Shown piece by piece: positions 25,759-35,082 of a stretch of DNA of 64,000 nucleotides (position 1 is its first letter; every line of letters starts with the position of its first letter). Location: the NCBI RefSeq assembly GCF_046244365.1, contig NZ_CP176395.1, forward strand, positions 1,116,001 through 1,180,000. The letters run 5' to 3'. The position numbers were made by a program, and so were the translations under genes. Below the pieces are notes generated by a model, which was given only the letters and a program-made list of their open reading frames with translations, did not search any database and had not been told where the DNA came from. The stretch comes from Paenibacillus_V sp046244365. GTDB lineage: Bacteria > Bacillota > Bacilli > Paenibacillales > NBRC-103111.

Positions 25759-28056
25759 ATGACAACATTGCGCTGGATGGCGAACAGAGGCTTCCTTAAA
25801 ATTTTCACGGCATTGCTGTTGATTGTAATCATTATGTTCGTTTCCAACTACATGGTGTATAAGAAGTCGCTTTCGGGCATTTACGATCAGGTCAGCGAAA
25901 ACAATAGGCTTGTCGTTAAAAACACGATTCGCGTCTTCGACGAAAGCTTCAAAGATATTAACGATATCATCTATTCCATCCAGTCCCTTCCTTATATCAC
26001 TTGGAAGATAACGGAGTCCAGCTTAGGAACGGAAGATTTGCACGAAGTGTACTTGATGAGAACAGAGATTAGTAAGATCGTTACCCGGGTCGATTACATC
26101 GAAGAGGTAGTCGTCTTTCACAACAATTCCGATCTTGCCATCACGACGGCCGGGACGATCCATCTGAAGGATCTGTTCCGGCTGAAATTCAGCAACCAGA
26201 TGTACAACTCCGAATTTTGGATGTCCTTCGGGCGGAATACTCACACGTCGAAAATATTCCCATCGCAATGGTACGGCCAGTGGAACAGCGAGACGGGAGC
26301 GATCAATGAGAAGCTCCGGAAGCTTCTCGTCGTGGCAAGCGGAAATCAGATCTACAATCATAATGTCCTCGTCTTTCTGAACGTGGACAAACTGCTGCAG
26401 CACGTCAACCAATCGGCGATGATGCAGGGCACCTCGCTGGTCGTACTCGATCAGGAGCGCAACGCCATTCTGAGCACCGAGGAGTCGCTCGATCTCATCA
26501 ACGTATTGAGCGAGCTTAATGGAAAGACAGGGCAGGAAGTTACGCTCAAAAAAACCGGCAACGAATACAACCTGTATAAATCCGACTTTAACGGCTTTAC
26601 CTATGTCAACAAGGTGCCGTATCAATTTGCGGATATGAAGCCGGTCAGTGAAGCGAACCGCCGTATCATCATGATTGCGATTATATTCGCGGTCATTCTA
26701 TCGGGCGTGCTCAGCTTATATTTATATAAGCCGATGCGGGTTATTTTCAAGCTGATGGGCGGGCGGGATCCGCGGGAAATCGATTTTCGGCGGATCAGTT
26801 CGGGCATCGTCAAGCTCCGGGAGGAGAATGAAGCCTTCAAAGCCCGGATGGAGGAAATGGATGCGGATATGGTAAAAAGCGCTTTCTTGAATACGCTCGA
26901 AAACCGGGTCCAATCGCAGGAAGCGGAGTTCCGTATGCGGCGCCGGTTTACCGAAGAGTTCAAGGAGTCGTATTTTATGCTGGCTGCCTTTCATTTCAAG
27001 CGGGCTGGAGAAAGCAATGAGGCGGGCTCCCTGGATCCCGGTTATACGACGGATGCCATACGCGACGGTTTGCAGGCCGAAGTCGGGTATAACGCCGTAT
27101 TTCATGCCGGGCGGGAAACGTTCTTGGCCGTTATCGGCGTCGTTTCCTCGGCGGAGCGCGAGAATGCGGTCAGAAGGCTTCGCAGTTATGTGAAGCATGC
27201 GGAGAAGGATGTGTGGAACGATTTTTCGATGCTCGTTGTGGTCAGCCGGCTCTACCCGTCCAAAATCGAGCATTGCAGCAAAGCTTACCGGGACGTAACG
27301 GAAGGCCTGTCTTACCGTAACGTAGGAGCCGAGGGCCCGGTGATCGACGTGCAAGCTATCCGATATACGTGGCGGGTCTATTTTCCGCTCGATGAAGTCG
27401 AGAAGCTTTCCCATTTCCTCGCCAGCGGCAACGAGCGGGAGTGCATCCGGATCATCGACGACATTTTCGCCAAAAACGCGGAACGGCGCATCCATCATCA
27501 TCAGCTGATACCGGCTGCGAAAATGATGTTTTACGATATGTTGAAGCTGCTTGATAGTAACGATGCCGATCCGAAGGAGATCATGCAGGCGGAGACGGCT
27601 TTTCTTGAGAAAACGGCGTCCGCCTTCCGTCACGAGGATATTCGCGACGCGCTCGTTCAAGCGGCGAAGGGAATCGCAGAGAGCGCCAAGCGGGAGGCCA
27701 AAAGCAAGCTGAATGCGGCATCCATCGCCAAATATATCGATAGCCACTATATGGACAATCTGCATTTGGACCATATGGCGGAGCAAATGGAGACGAGCCC
27801 CAAATATTTCTCCAACTACTTCAAGAAGACGTTCGGCGTCAACTTCGTCGATTACATCAACAAGGTGCGCTTGTCCCATGCGAAGGAACTGCTTCGAAGC
27901 ACGGACTTGTCGGTCGCCGAAATCGGGGAAAAAACCGGTTATTTAAATTCGTCCACCTTTACAACGACGTTCAAAAAATATTACGGCATTTCGCCGAGCG
28001 AATATCGCCGAAATGTGTCAGGCGAATACTTGCAATCCGGAGGGAAAACGAAATGA
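25759..28056 (+). CDS. Membrane-anchored AraC-family regulator with extracellular sensor domain
   Basis: 765 residues. TM1 near 12-32, an extracytoplasmic Cache-like domain to about 290, TM2 near 300-318, a long cytoplasmic linker, and a C-terminal AraC double helix-turn-helix (about 655-755; MAEQMETSPKYFSNYFKKTFG, then TGYLNSSTFTTTFKKYYGISP). It acts as a one-component transmembrane sensor that binds DNA directly. ATG 25759 is 9 bases from GGGGGG; the TTG one codon earlier is possible. It sits in the operon with the transporter it likely controls and overlaps the following dehydrogenase by ATGA. Confidence 0.92.
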   Translation: MTTLRWMANRGFLKIFTALLLIVIIMFVSNYMVYKKSLSGIYDQVSENNRLVVKNTIRVFDESFKDINDIIYSIQSLPYITWKITESSLGTEDLHEVYLMRTEISKIVTRVDYIEEVVVFHNNSDLAITTAGTIHLKDLFRLKFSNQMYNSEFWMSFGRNTHTSKIFPSQWYGQWNSETGAINEKLRKLLVVASGNQIYNHNVLVFLNVDKLLQHVNQSAMMQGTSLVVLDQERNAILSTEESLDLINVLSELNGKTGQEVTLKKTGNEYNLYKSDFNGFTYVNKVPYQFADMKPVSEANRRIIMIAIIFAVILSGVLSLYLYKPMRVIFKLMGGRDPREIDFRRISSGIVKLREENEAFKARMEEMDADMVKSAFLNTLENRVQSQEAEFRMRRRFTEEFKESYFMLAAFHFKRAGESNEAGSLDPGYTTDAIRDGLQAEVGYNAVFHAGRETFLAVIGVVSSAERENAVRRLRSYVKHAEKDVWNDFSMLVVVSRLYPSKIEHCSKAYRDVTEGLSYRNVGAEGPVIDVQAIRYTWRVYFPLDEVEKLSHFLASGNERECIRIIDDIFAKNAERRIHHHQLIPAAKMMFYDMLKLLDSNDADPKEIMQAETAFLEKTASAFRHEDIRDALVQAAKGIAESAKREAKSKLNAASIAKYIDSHYMDNLHLDHMAEQMETSPKYFSNYFKKTFGVNFVDYINKVRLSHAKELLRSTDLSVAEIGEKTGYLNSSTFTTTFKKYYGISPSEYRRNVSGEYLQSGGKTK

Positions 28057-29057
28057 AAGCGATTGTCGCCCGCAACGGGTCGATTTATACGATGGAGGTT
28101 GAAGAGCCCGAGCTGCTTCCGGGACATGTGCTCATCCGCACGGAATATACCGCGGTAAGCCCGGGTACGGAGATGACGGCGGTCAGAAGGTCGTCGGATG
28201 CCCCGGCTGCATTAGGTTATAGCGGCGTTGGCATCGTCGAGCGGACGGCTGACGACGTAGCGGGTCTGAGAAAGCCGGGGCAGCGAGTGGCATGCTATGG
28301 CGGCCCTTATGTGCGGCATGCGGAGCTGCTGGCCGTTCCGGTCAATCTGACCGCACCGGTTCCGGATCATGTCAGCCCGGAGGAAGCCGCTTTTTGCGGT
28401 CTTGGGGCTATCGCCATTCACGCTTTGCGGACGGCCGATTTACGGTTCGGCGAGAACGTCGTTGTGGTCGGGCTCGGCATTCTCGGGAATTTAACCGGCC
28501 AAATCGCGGCAGCTGCGGCCTGCCCGACGATCGGCTATGACCGGAACGCTTACCGCGCGTCGCTTCTGCAGCAATGCGGCATCAAGCATGCTTATGCGGA
28601 GCAGGAAGACGTGGAGGATGCCATTGCCCAAGTGACGGACGGCTTCGGGGCGGACAGCGTGCTGCTGTGCGCGAGCGGGAACGGCGAGGCGATGATCAAC
28701 AGCGCGTTCGATTGGATACGCGACAGGGGCAAAATCGTAGTAGTTGGCGACGTATCGACCGAATTTTCGCGGGGCAAAATGTTCGGCAAGGAAGCGCAGG
28801 TGCTGATCTCGCGGGCTGGTGGTCCCGGCCGGTACGATGCGGCTTACGAGCGGGAAAACCGCGATTACCCGGTAGGCTTCGTTCGCTGGACGGAAGGACG
28901 AAACATTCGGGAGTATATCCGGCTGCTGGACGAAAAGCGGGTCGGCGTGCAATCGCTGATCAGCGGCATTTATGCCGCCGCGGACGCTCACAAGGCGTAC
29001 GAGGAATATGCATCGTCATCGACGACGGCTATGGGGACGCTGTTCCGGTTCGCCTAA
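28053..29057 (+). CDS. MDR-superfamily alcohol-dehydrogenase-like oxidoreductase
   Basis: 334 residues. GroES-like N-terminal domain, then a Rossmann domain with VVVGLGILGNLTGQ (about 145-158). The N-terminal catalytic-zinc cysteine region reads YTAVSPGTEM, so the usual C-G-x-D zinc ligand is missing; it belongs with zinc-independent members acting on sugar or polyol derivatives. The ATG overlaps the stop of the AraC gene by 4 bases. Last gene of the operon, followed by a strong terminator. It may act on the imported sugar. Confidence 0.88.
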   Translation: MKAIVARNGSIYTMEVEEPELLPGHVLIRTEYTAVSPGTEMTAVRRSSDAPAALGYSGVGIVERTADDVAGLRKPGQRVACYGGPYVRHAELLAVPVNLTAPVPDHVSPEEAAFCGLGAIAIHALRTADLRFGENVVVVGLGILGNLTGQIAAAAACPTIGYDRNAYRASLLQQCGIKHAYAEQEDVEDAIAQVTDGFGADSVLLCASGNGEAMINSAFDWIRDRGKIVVVGDVSTEFSRGKMFGKEAQVLISRAGGPGRYDAAYERENRDYPVGFVRWTEGRNIREYIRLLDEKRVGVQSLISGIYAAADAHKAYEEYASSSTTAMGTLFRFA

Positions 29058-29100
29058 TCTCCGTTTTCGATTTCGGAATAAAACGGTAAGTTATCTAGGG

Positions 29101-29130
29101 CTCAAGCATGAACCATGCTTGAGTTTTTTT
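29101..29130 (+). terminator. Operon terminator
   Basis: CTCAAGCATG and CATGCTTGAG pair perfectly across AAC, followed by seven T. It closes the operon that begins at 22072. Confidence 0.95.
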
Positions 29131-29288
29131 ATTATGGCGTCAATCTCAATAAAATAAAAGGATAATATATACATGAGAACGTATGTTTGATAGAATGGTT
29201 AAAAGTAAATATTTTGAAAAAAAGGGCATTGGACTGACGATGAATATTTGCGATTGCTGTACATCAATTGTCATGCAAGGAGGTTTAT

Positions 29289-30251
29289 ATGGAGAACGTA
29301 AAAGCCGCGGGCGACATAACGGTCCTCTACCGCGAAGCGCTGAAAGCCTTCGTCGATAAGATCAAGCGTGACGAGCAAGTGATTGCCGCCGTCCTGCTCG
29401 GGAGCTTGTCGTACGACCAGGTGTGGGAGAAGTCGGACATCGATCTGAAGATTATCGTGCACGATCAGAAGCTGAGGAGCGGCTACATGTGCTTCGTCGA
29501 GAACGAGGTGCCGATCAACGCGGGCATTCAGACGCGGAACGAGTTCAAGCGCTGGATGGAACGGTCGGTGCAAAGCTCCATAAGCCATTCGATGCTCATT
29601 CGCAGCACGCTGCTGTTCACGAAGGATCCGTCGATCGCCGAATATTTCGAACAGATCCGCTACGTAGGGGAGCGCGACCGTCAGCTGCAGCTGATCCGTC
29701 TCGGGGGATATACGCTCGGTTTGCTCGCCAAGGCGGAAAAATGGCTGTACGTGAAGCAGGATGTGACCTACAGCGCTTTTTGGCTGATTAAAATGGCTGA
29801 TGTGCTCGCGCAGGTAGAGGTGGTGCTGCACGGGGAGGTCCCGATGAGGGAAGCGGTTCAACAGGCGATCGCGCTTAACCCGGCTTTTTTCCGGAGGACG
29901 TATACGGAGCTGGTTGGCGGCGAGGTCGATCGGCAGCAGGTGACCGGTGTCATTCAGCTTATCAATGAATACCTGAACGAAAGGGCCGAGCGTCTGTTCA
30001 AGCCGGTTCTGGATTATTTGAAGGAAGAAGCGGATATGCGTACCGTTACGGATATCGCGGAGAAGTTCGGGGTGGTCATCGAGCTCGATACGGGCTCGGT
30101 CGCGACGATATGCGACTGGCTGGCGGAGCGGGGACTTCTGGCAAAGATGGAGTCCGAGACGAAGGTGACGCCCAAGAGCAGGCTGCAGGTAACGGAGCCG
30201 GCTTATTTCTATGAGGATGCAGAAGACTCGATGCCGGGATGGGAGACGTGA
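29289..30251 (+). CDS. Nucleotidyltransferase-domain protein
   Basis: 320 residues. Pol-beta-type nucleotidyltransferase core near residues 30-50: LLGSLSYDQVWEKSDIDLKI gives the G-S-x(9)-S-D-I-D metal-binding pattern. The middle is helical, and the C-terminal 80 residues read like a small winged-helix (RTVTDIAEKFGVVIELDTGSVATICDWLAERGLL). Such proteins transfer a nucleotide to antibiotics, proteins or RNA; the target here is unknown. ATG 29289 follows AAGGAGG. The UvrA paralogue begins 7 bases after the stop, so the two are one unit. Confidence 0.85.
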   Translation: MENVKAAGDITVLYREALKAFVDKIKRDEQVIAAVLLGSLSYDQVWEKSDIDLKIIVHDQKLRSGYMCFVENEVPINAGIQTRNEFKRWMERSVQSSISHSMLIRSTLLFTKDPSIAEYFEQIRYVGERDRQLQLIRLGGYTLGLLAKAEKWLYVKQDVTYSAFWLIKMADVLAQVEVVLHGEVPMREAVQQAIALNPAFFRRTYTELVGGEVDRQQVTGVIQLINEYLNERAERLFKPVLDYLKEEADMRTVTDIAEKFGVVIELDTGSVATICDWLAERGLLAKMESETKVTPKSRLQVTEPAYFYEDAEDSMPGWET

Positions 30252-30258
30252 GGAGCAG

Positions 30259-33171
30259 GTGAAGCAATTTATCGAAGTGCGCGGGGCCAGGCAAAACAAT
30301 TTGCAAAGCATCGACGTGGATATTCCACGGGATAAGCTGACGGTCATTACCGGGGTTAGCGGCTCGGGAAAGTCCTCCTTGGCGTTCGATGTCGTGTATG
30401 GCGAAGGACAGCGCCGGTTTCTGGAATCGCTTTCTACGTTCGCCAAGAGCCGGATGAATCAGCTGAAGAAGCCGGATGTGGACTTCGTCTTCGGGCTATC
30501 TCCGGTCATTGCCATCGAACAGAAGAAAGGGATTGTCAATCCGCGCTCGACGGTCGGCACGATGACCGACATGTACGACTTTATGCGGCTTCTCTTCGCA
30601 TCGTCCGGGGAAGCTTGCTGCCCGTTCTGCGAACATCCCATTCCGATCCGTACGGCGGCGCAAATGGTGGATCATATGCAGCGGCTGCCCGAAGGAACGG
30701 AGCTGGAGGTGCTGGCTCCGATTTACAAAATTTACGGCGAAAATTATGAAACGACGCTTGATGAAATTCGCGCAAAAGGTTTTCGTACGGTCAATATCGA
30801 CGGTGTGCGGCACAGCCTCGGCGATCCGCTTGAGCTTGATGAAGAAGCCGATTACCGGATGGAGATCGTCGTTGACAAGGTGGTCATCCAGCCGAACGTG
30901 TTCAAGGTGCTGACCAAGACGATCGAAAACAGCCTGAAGCTGGTTGGAGAAGGTTATATCCGTTTTGAAATCGCCGGCCAGCCGAAAGGGAAAGGAAAAG
31001 GGAAGGCATTCGATATTGAAGATTTTTACCGGGGCTTTGCCTGCCCGGAGCATCATCTTACGATGGGCGAACTGCAGCCGAATTTCTTTTCCTTCAATGA
31101 CCCTGACAGCGCATGCCGGACTTGCGGGGGGATCGGGACCTTCATGCGTTCGGAAGCGCGTTTCCTGATCAAGAACGGGGACAGGAGCATCAACAAGGGA
31201 GCGATCGATCCGAAGCTGCTGAACACGAGCAACCCGGGGACATGGCTGTGGACGCTCGTGCGAAGCATGGCCAAGCATTACGGCTTCAGTCTGGATACGC
31301 CGCTGCAGGAGCTGCCGGAAACGGTCAGGCGCATGTTGTTTTACGGTACCGCGGGAGAGAAATTCCCTTTTCTTCCCGAAGGCGAAGCAAGCAAAACGCA
31401 ATCGCGTCATGCAGGCAAGCTGATGAGCTTCGGCGGCTTCGTTCACATTATCAATTGGTGGTATAAGCTGTACTTGAAGCGCAATGCGAAGAGCAACACG
31501 GAAGACGAGTTCTACAAGCGAGCGATGGTGGAGCATGTATGTCCGGACTGCGAAGGGAAGAAGCTGAAGCCGCAGCGCTTTTTCGTCAAAATCGGCGGCG
31601 CCGACATCCATGAGCTCTGCGACATGCCGCTCAAGGAGCTTAGCCGGTTTCTGGAAGGCGTTACGTATTTGCCGGAAAAGGCGCATGTCGGGCGTCAAAT
31701 CGCTCACGAGATTCAATCCCGGCTGAACCTGCTGCTCGACATCGGGCTGGACTATTTGAGTCTGGGCCGGCGTTCGGACACCATCTCCGGCGGGGAGGCG
31801 CAGCGTATCCGGCTTTCGACGCAGATCAGCTCCGGGCTGATGGGGATGCTCTATGTGCTCGATGAGCCGAGCATCGGACTGCATGCAAGGGACAGCATAC
31901 GCATTATCGATACGCTGAAGAAGCTGCGCGATATCGGCAATACGATCATCGTCGTCGAGCATGATATCGATACGATTTGCAGTGCGGATCATATTATCGA
32001 GATCGGGCCTGGACCCGGCAGGCACGGGGGGCGGGTGATTGCGGAGGGAACGGCGGATAAGCTGCGGGCGAATCCCGATTCCATTACCGGCTCATTCTTA
32101 TCGGGCAGCCGGAGAATCGAGGTGCCGGCCGTACGCCGGCGCTCTTCCGGTTTGACGCTGTCGATCCGCGGGGCAAGGGCGAATAATTTGCGGAATATCG
32201 ACGTAACCATCCCTCTTGGCGTGATGGTCTGCATCACGGGCGTATCCGGATCGGGCAAAAGCACGCTGATCAACGAGGTCATGTGCAAGCAATTGTTCTC
32301 GCTGTTCCACGACGCGAGGATCGTTCCCGGCGAGCATGAAGCGCTGGAAGGACATGAGCATTTGACCGGTATCGTCACCATCGATCAGTCGCCGATCGGA
32401 CGAAGCACGCGTTCCAATCCGGCTACGTATGTCGGCTTCTTCGATAAAATCCGCGAGTTGTTCGCGGATGCCGCGGCTGCGGCGGGTAAAGAGCTGAGCA
32501 AGAACGATTTCAGCTTCAACCAGAAAAACGGCGGCCGCTGCGAGCATTGCCAAGGCGAGGGCATCGTCACGACGCAGCTTCAGTTCATGCCGGATGTCGA
32601 GTCCGTCTGCCCGGCGTGTCAAGGCGCAAGGTTCAACGCCGATGTGCTGGACGTCCGAATTCACAACATGCACATCGCGCAAGTGCTGGACATGAGCATC
32701 GAGGAAGCGGTCGTCTTTTTTGCCGATCAGCCTTACATTCTGCATAAGTTGAACGTGCTGAACCAGCTGGGACTCGGCTATTTGCGGCTCGGCCAGTCGT
32801 CCACGACTTTGTCGGGCGGAGAGGCCCAGCGAATCAAGCTGGCGACCGAGCTAAGCAAAATCAAACGCGGCTCGCATAACCTGTACGTGCTCGACGAGCC
32901 TACTACGGGATTGCATTTGCGCGATATTCAGAAGCTGATCGATTGCCTTCATCAGCTGGTCGATGCTGGACACTCCGTCGTGGTCATCGAACACCACTTG
33001 GATATGATCAAGGTCGCCGACCATGTCATCGATATGGGACCCGAAGGCGGCAAAAACGGCGGACAGGTCGTCGCGTCCGGCACGCCGGAGGATGTGGCGC
33101 AGACGGAAGGCTCGCTGACCGGAACGTTTTTGAGGGAGATGCTTGTGCCGCAGGAGGCCGGCGCAAGGTAA
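30259..33171 (+). CDS. UvrA-like ABC ATPase (excinuclease subunit A paralogue)
   Basis: 970 residues with two ABC ATPase halves. Walker A GVSGSGKSS near 31-39 and GVSGSGKST at 661-669; signatures TISGGEAQRIRL and TLSGGEAQRIKL; Walker B YVLDEPSIGLH and YVLDEPTTGLH; zinc-module cysteines CPDCEGKK and CEHCQGEG..CPACQGAR. Length is close to standard UvrA, yet the N-terminal zinc module is reduced to CCPFCEHPI and many core positions differ from housekeeping UvrA. No uvrB is adjacent. GTG 30259 with GGAG just upstream is my start. Members linked to DNA-binding drug resistance exist; a DNA-damage or drug-protection role with the partner nucleotidyltransferase is inference. Confidence 0.9.
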   Translation: MKQFIEVRGARQNNLQSIDVDIPRDKLTVITGVSGSGKSSLAFDVVYGEGQRRFLESLSTFAKSRMNQLKKPDVDFVFGLSPVIAIEQKKGIVNPRSTVGTMTDMYDFMRLLFASSGEACCPFCEHPIPIRTAAQMVDHMQRLPEGTELEVLAPIYKIYGENYETTLDEIRAKGFRTVNIDGVRHSLGDPLELDEEADYRMEIVVDKVVIQPNVFKVLTKTIENSLKLVGEGYIRFEIAGQPKGKGKGKAFDIEDFYRGFACPEHHLTMGELQPNFFSFNDPDSACRTCGGIGTFMRSEARFLIKNGDRSINKGAIDPKLLNTSNPGTWLWTLVRSMAKHYGFSLDTPLQELPETVRRMLFYGTAGEKFPFLPEGEASKTQSRHAGKLMSFGGFVHIINWWYKLYLKRNAKSNTEDEFYKRAMVEHVCPDCEGKKLKPQRFFVKIGGADIHELCDMPLKELSRFLEGVTYLPEKAHVGRQIAHEIQSRLNLLLDIGLDYLSLGRRSDTISGGEAQRIRLSTQISSGLMGMLYVLDEPSIGLHARDSIRIIDTLKKLRDIGNTIIVVEHDIDTICSADHIIEIGPGPGRHGGRVIAEGTADKLRANPDSITGSFLSGSRRIEVPAVRRRSSGLTLSIRGARANNLRNIDVTIPLGVMVCITGVSGSGKSTLINEVMCKQLFSLFHDARIVPGEHEALEGHEHLTGIVTIDQSPIGRSTRSNPATYVGFFDKIRELFADAAAAAGKELSKNDFSFNQKNGGRCEHCQGEGIVTTQLQFMPDVESVCPACQGARFNADVLDVRIHNMHIAQVLDMSIEEAVVFFADQPYILHKLNVLNQLGLGYLRLGQSSTTLSGGEAQRIKLATELSKIKRGSHNLYVLDEPTTGLHLRDIQKLIDCLHQLVDAGHSVVVIEHHLDMIKVADHVIDMGPEGGKNGGQVVASGTPEDVAQTEGSLTGTFLREMLVPQEAGAR

Positions 33172-33355
33172 ACGGAATTCGTTCTCGCCCGAGTTCTTTT
33201 ATTTCCAAAGGCTATAGCAATGTCCTTGTCGCCGGCAAAAAACGTAGGCGCTACGTCGCATACGGCAGCGCGCGCATTCATACGTGAGGGAATCGGCATC
33301 ATCGAGGGCAACAATAGCTAGAGTCGCGAGAAATAAAAGCGGAAACGCGTTCAGA

Positions 33356-33543
33356 TTAACTGGAAAAACTCCAGTTAAAATGGCTTGTTTTGTGATTGTA
33401 CGTTCATTGAGATGGATAACCTACAGGTAATTCGGACGATCAGCCGCTATTTGCAAAGAATCAACCGATTTACCTTCAGGAAATCCAGTTAGTTCAATAG
33501 GGATGTTAGTCTGAGCAGCAGCAACTGCAGGTTTTCCATTTAG
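33356..33543. repeat. About 187-bp intergenic repeat, copy B
   Basis: Starts TTAACTGGAAAAACTCCAGT and ends CAACTGCAGGTTTTCCATTT; an inner AAATCCAGTTAGTTCAATAG lies near 33481. End motifs and length (188 bp) match copies A and C. Confidence 0.75.
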
Positions 33544-33639
33544 GTTGTCCGTGCAGCGTAGAGTTACTCTCCAGTTTACGATGTAGAAGCCGTTCGCCAG
33601 GTACCGGGCAAGGTTACTCCTAGTTAACCCTGTAGAGTT

Positions 33640-33942
33640 ACGCACCAGTTTCCCGTGAAAAGCTCATCCCGGTCTATTGGCTAAAAAGCTACGCACCAGT
33701 TTCCCGTGAAGAGCTCATCCCCGGTCTATTGGCTAAAAAGCTACGCACCAGTATCCCGTGAAGAGCTCACCCCCGGTCTATTGGCTAAAAAGCTACGCAC
33801 CAGTTTCCCGTGAAAAGCTCATCCCGGTCTATTGGCTAAAAAGCTACGCACCAGTTTCCCGTGAAAAGCTCACCCCCGGTCTATTGGCTGAAAAGCTACG
33901 CAACAGCTCACCCTGGAGAGCTCCTCTCCAGTTTATCTGCTA
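33640..33942. repeat. Tandem array of 51-52-bp units
   Basis: Units begin ACGCACCAGTTTCCCGTGAA at 33640, 33691, 33743, 33795 and 33846, with a degraded sixth from 33898. Each unit contains GGTCTATTGGCTAAAAAGCT. Lengths alternate between 51 and 52, so the array is not a coding repeat. Confidence 0.9.
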
Positions 33943-33988
33943 GAGGCGTTCACCAGTCCTCCGGCTAGAGCAGCACGCCAATTCTACC

Positions 33989-34038
33989 AAAAAAAACCGG
34001 CAGTCCGAACCCATATAGGTCCGGACTGCCGGTTTTTC
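33989..34038 (-). terminator. Terminator of the SDR gene at 34109
   Basis: ACCGGCAGTCCG and CGGACTGCCGGT form the stem; on the minus strand a run of eight T follows. It also carries T on the plus strand. Confidence 0.9.
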
Positions 34039-34108
34039 GTTTCTGCACAGCGCAGCTCTCAGCGAGCGGTGGGGCGATACGTGTTGGTTGTCAACCACAC
34101 GTTCCCCG

Positions 34109-34867
34109 TTAGATCGCCGTCCAGCCTGCATCGGCCGTAACGACGATTCCGTTCACGAAGCTGGAATCGTCCGACGCGAGGAAGAGCGCCACCTGTGCGA
34201 TTTCCTCCGGCTCGCCCACTCTCGGCATCGAACCCATGCCGGGCATAGACCGTTCCATGCCGAACGGATGAGGCTCTTTGCTGCCGGTGCCGATGCTCGT
34301 GTTGACGCCGCCAGGTGCGATCGCGTTGCAACGGATGCCGAGCTTAGCGTATTGATAGCCGACGTTCTTGGTCATGCCCACGACGGCGTGCTTGGAAGCC
34401 GTGTAAGCCGTACCGGCCCGCGAGCCGAACAAGCCGCCGACCGATGCGATATTGATGATGCTGCCTTTGCCCTTGGCTTTGAATATCGGCAGCGATTTGC
34501 GGATGGCGCGCATCGGCCCCGTCGTATTCACGGCAAAGACGCGTTCCCACAGCTCGTCCGTCAGTTCCTCGGCAGGTACGAAGCCGTCCATAATGCCTGC
34601 ATTGTTAACCAGAATATCGAGGGTTCCATACCGTTGAAGCGCCATGTCGATCATGCGCTGCACGTCCGCTTCCAAGGCCACGTTCGCCGCTACCGCAGCT
34701 GCGCTGCCGCCGTTCGCTTCAATCTGCGCGACCGTTTCTTGGGCCGCCTCCGAATTGATGTCGGAGACGACGACCTTGGCGCCTTCCTGCGCATAAAGAA
34801 CCGCAATCGCTCTGCCCATTCCCGAACCCGCGCCTGTCACGACCGCTACTTTACCGCTTAGCTTCAT
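34109..34867 (-). CDS. Short-chain dehydrogenase/reductase (FabG/glucose-dehydrogenase-like)
   Basis: 252 residues. TGAGSGMG at 11-18, NNAG at 88-91, catalytic Ser142, Tyr155 and Lys159 (YTASK), and Asp36 in VVSDIN, which favours NAD over NADP. This is the classical SDR length, cytosolic. Divergent from a TetR-type gene with a 215-base control region containing an inverted repeat, so that regulator probably governs this gene. Confidence 0.92.
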   Translation of the reverse strand: MKLSGKVAVVTGAGSGMGRAIAVLYAQEGAKVVVSDINSEAAQETVAQIEANGGSAAAVAANVALEADVQRMIDMALQRYGTLDILVNNAGIMDGFVPAEELTDELWERVFAVNTTGPMRAIRKSLPIFKAKGKGSIINIASVGGLFGSRAGTAYTASKHAVVGMTKNVGYQYAKLGIRCNAIAPGGVNTSIGTGSKEPHPFGMERSMPGMGSMPRVGEPEEIAQVALFLASDDSSFVNGIVVTADAGWTAI

Positions 34868-34927
34868 TGTGTACGACCTCCGTTAGGATATATTGTGGTG
34901 TTCGCTTAAAGGAAATAATCATATGGT

Positions 34928-34957
34928 AAACAGCTGTTCGTTATTCAACAACTGTTT
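34928..34957. promoter_or_regulatory. Candidate operator between SDR and TetR genes
   Basis: AAACAGCTGTT (34928-34938) and AACAACTGTTT (34947-34957) are inverted copies with one mismatch and an 8-base spacer, 61 bases before the SDR start. A likely binding site for the divergent TetR-type protein. Confidence 0.55.
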
Positions 34958-35082
34958 ATATTTCAAGTATAATGAGAATGGATTGGGCGAACAATCATCA
35001 AAAAACAGCGCACTGTCGGTAAACGTACAAATCGGGGCGATCTGTTCGGGAAGTCCACAAAATAACACAAAGGTGATAAGTC

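Larger units (their letters stand above)
33172..34108. other. Repeat-filled spacer after the UvrA paralogue
   Basis: No gene. It contains the 187-bp repeat copy B, then a 51-52-bp tandem array and the terminator of the SDR gene. Short open frames in the array are by-products of the repeat. Confidence 0.7.

Noticed and set aside
30211..30258. Earlier ATG start for the UvrA paralogue
   Set aside because: It overlaps the nucleotidyltransferase gene by 41 bases without a ribosome site, and UvrA homology begins right at the GTG at 30259.
33758..33943. Open frame across the 51-52-bp array
   Set aside because: Unit lengths alternate between 51 and 52, so the frame is broken between copies; the apparent peptide is a repeat artefact.
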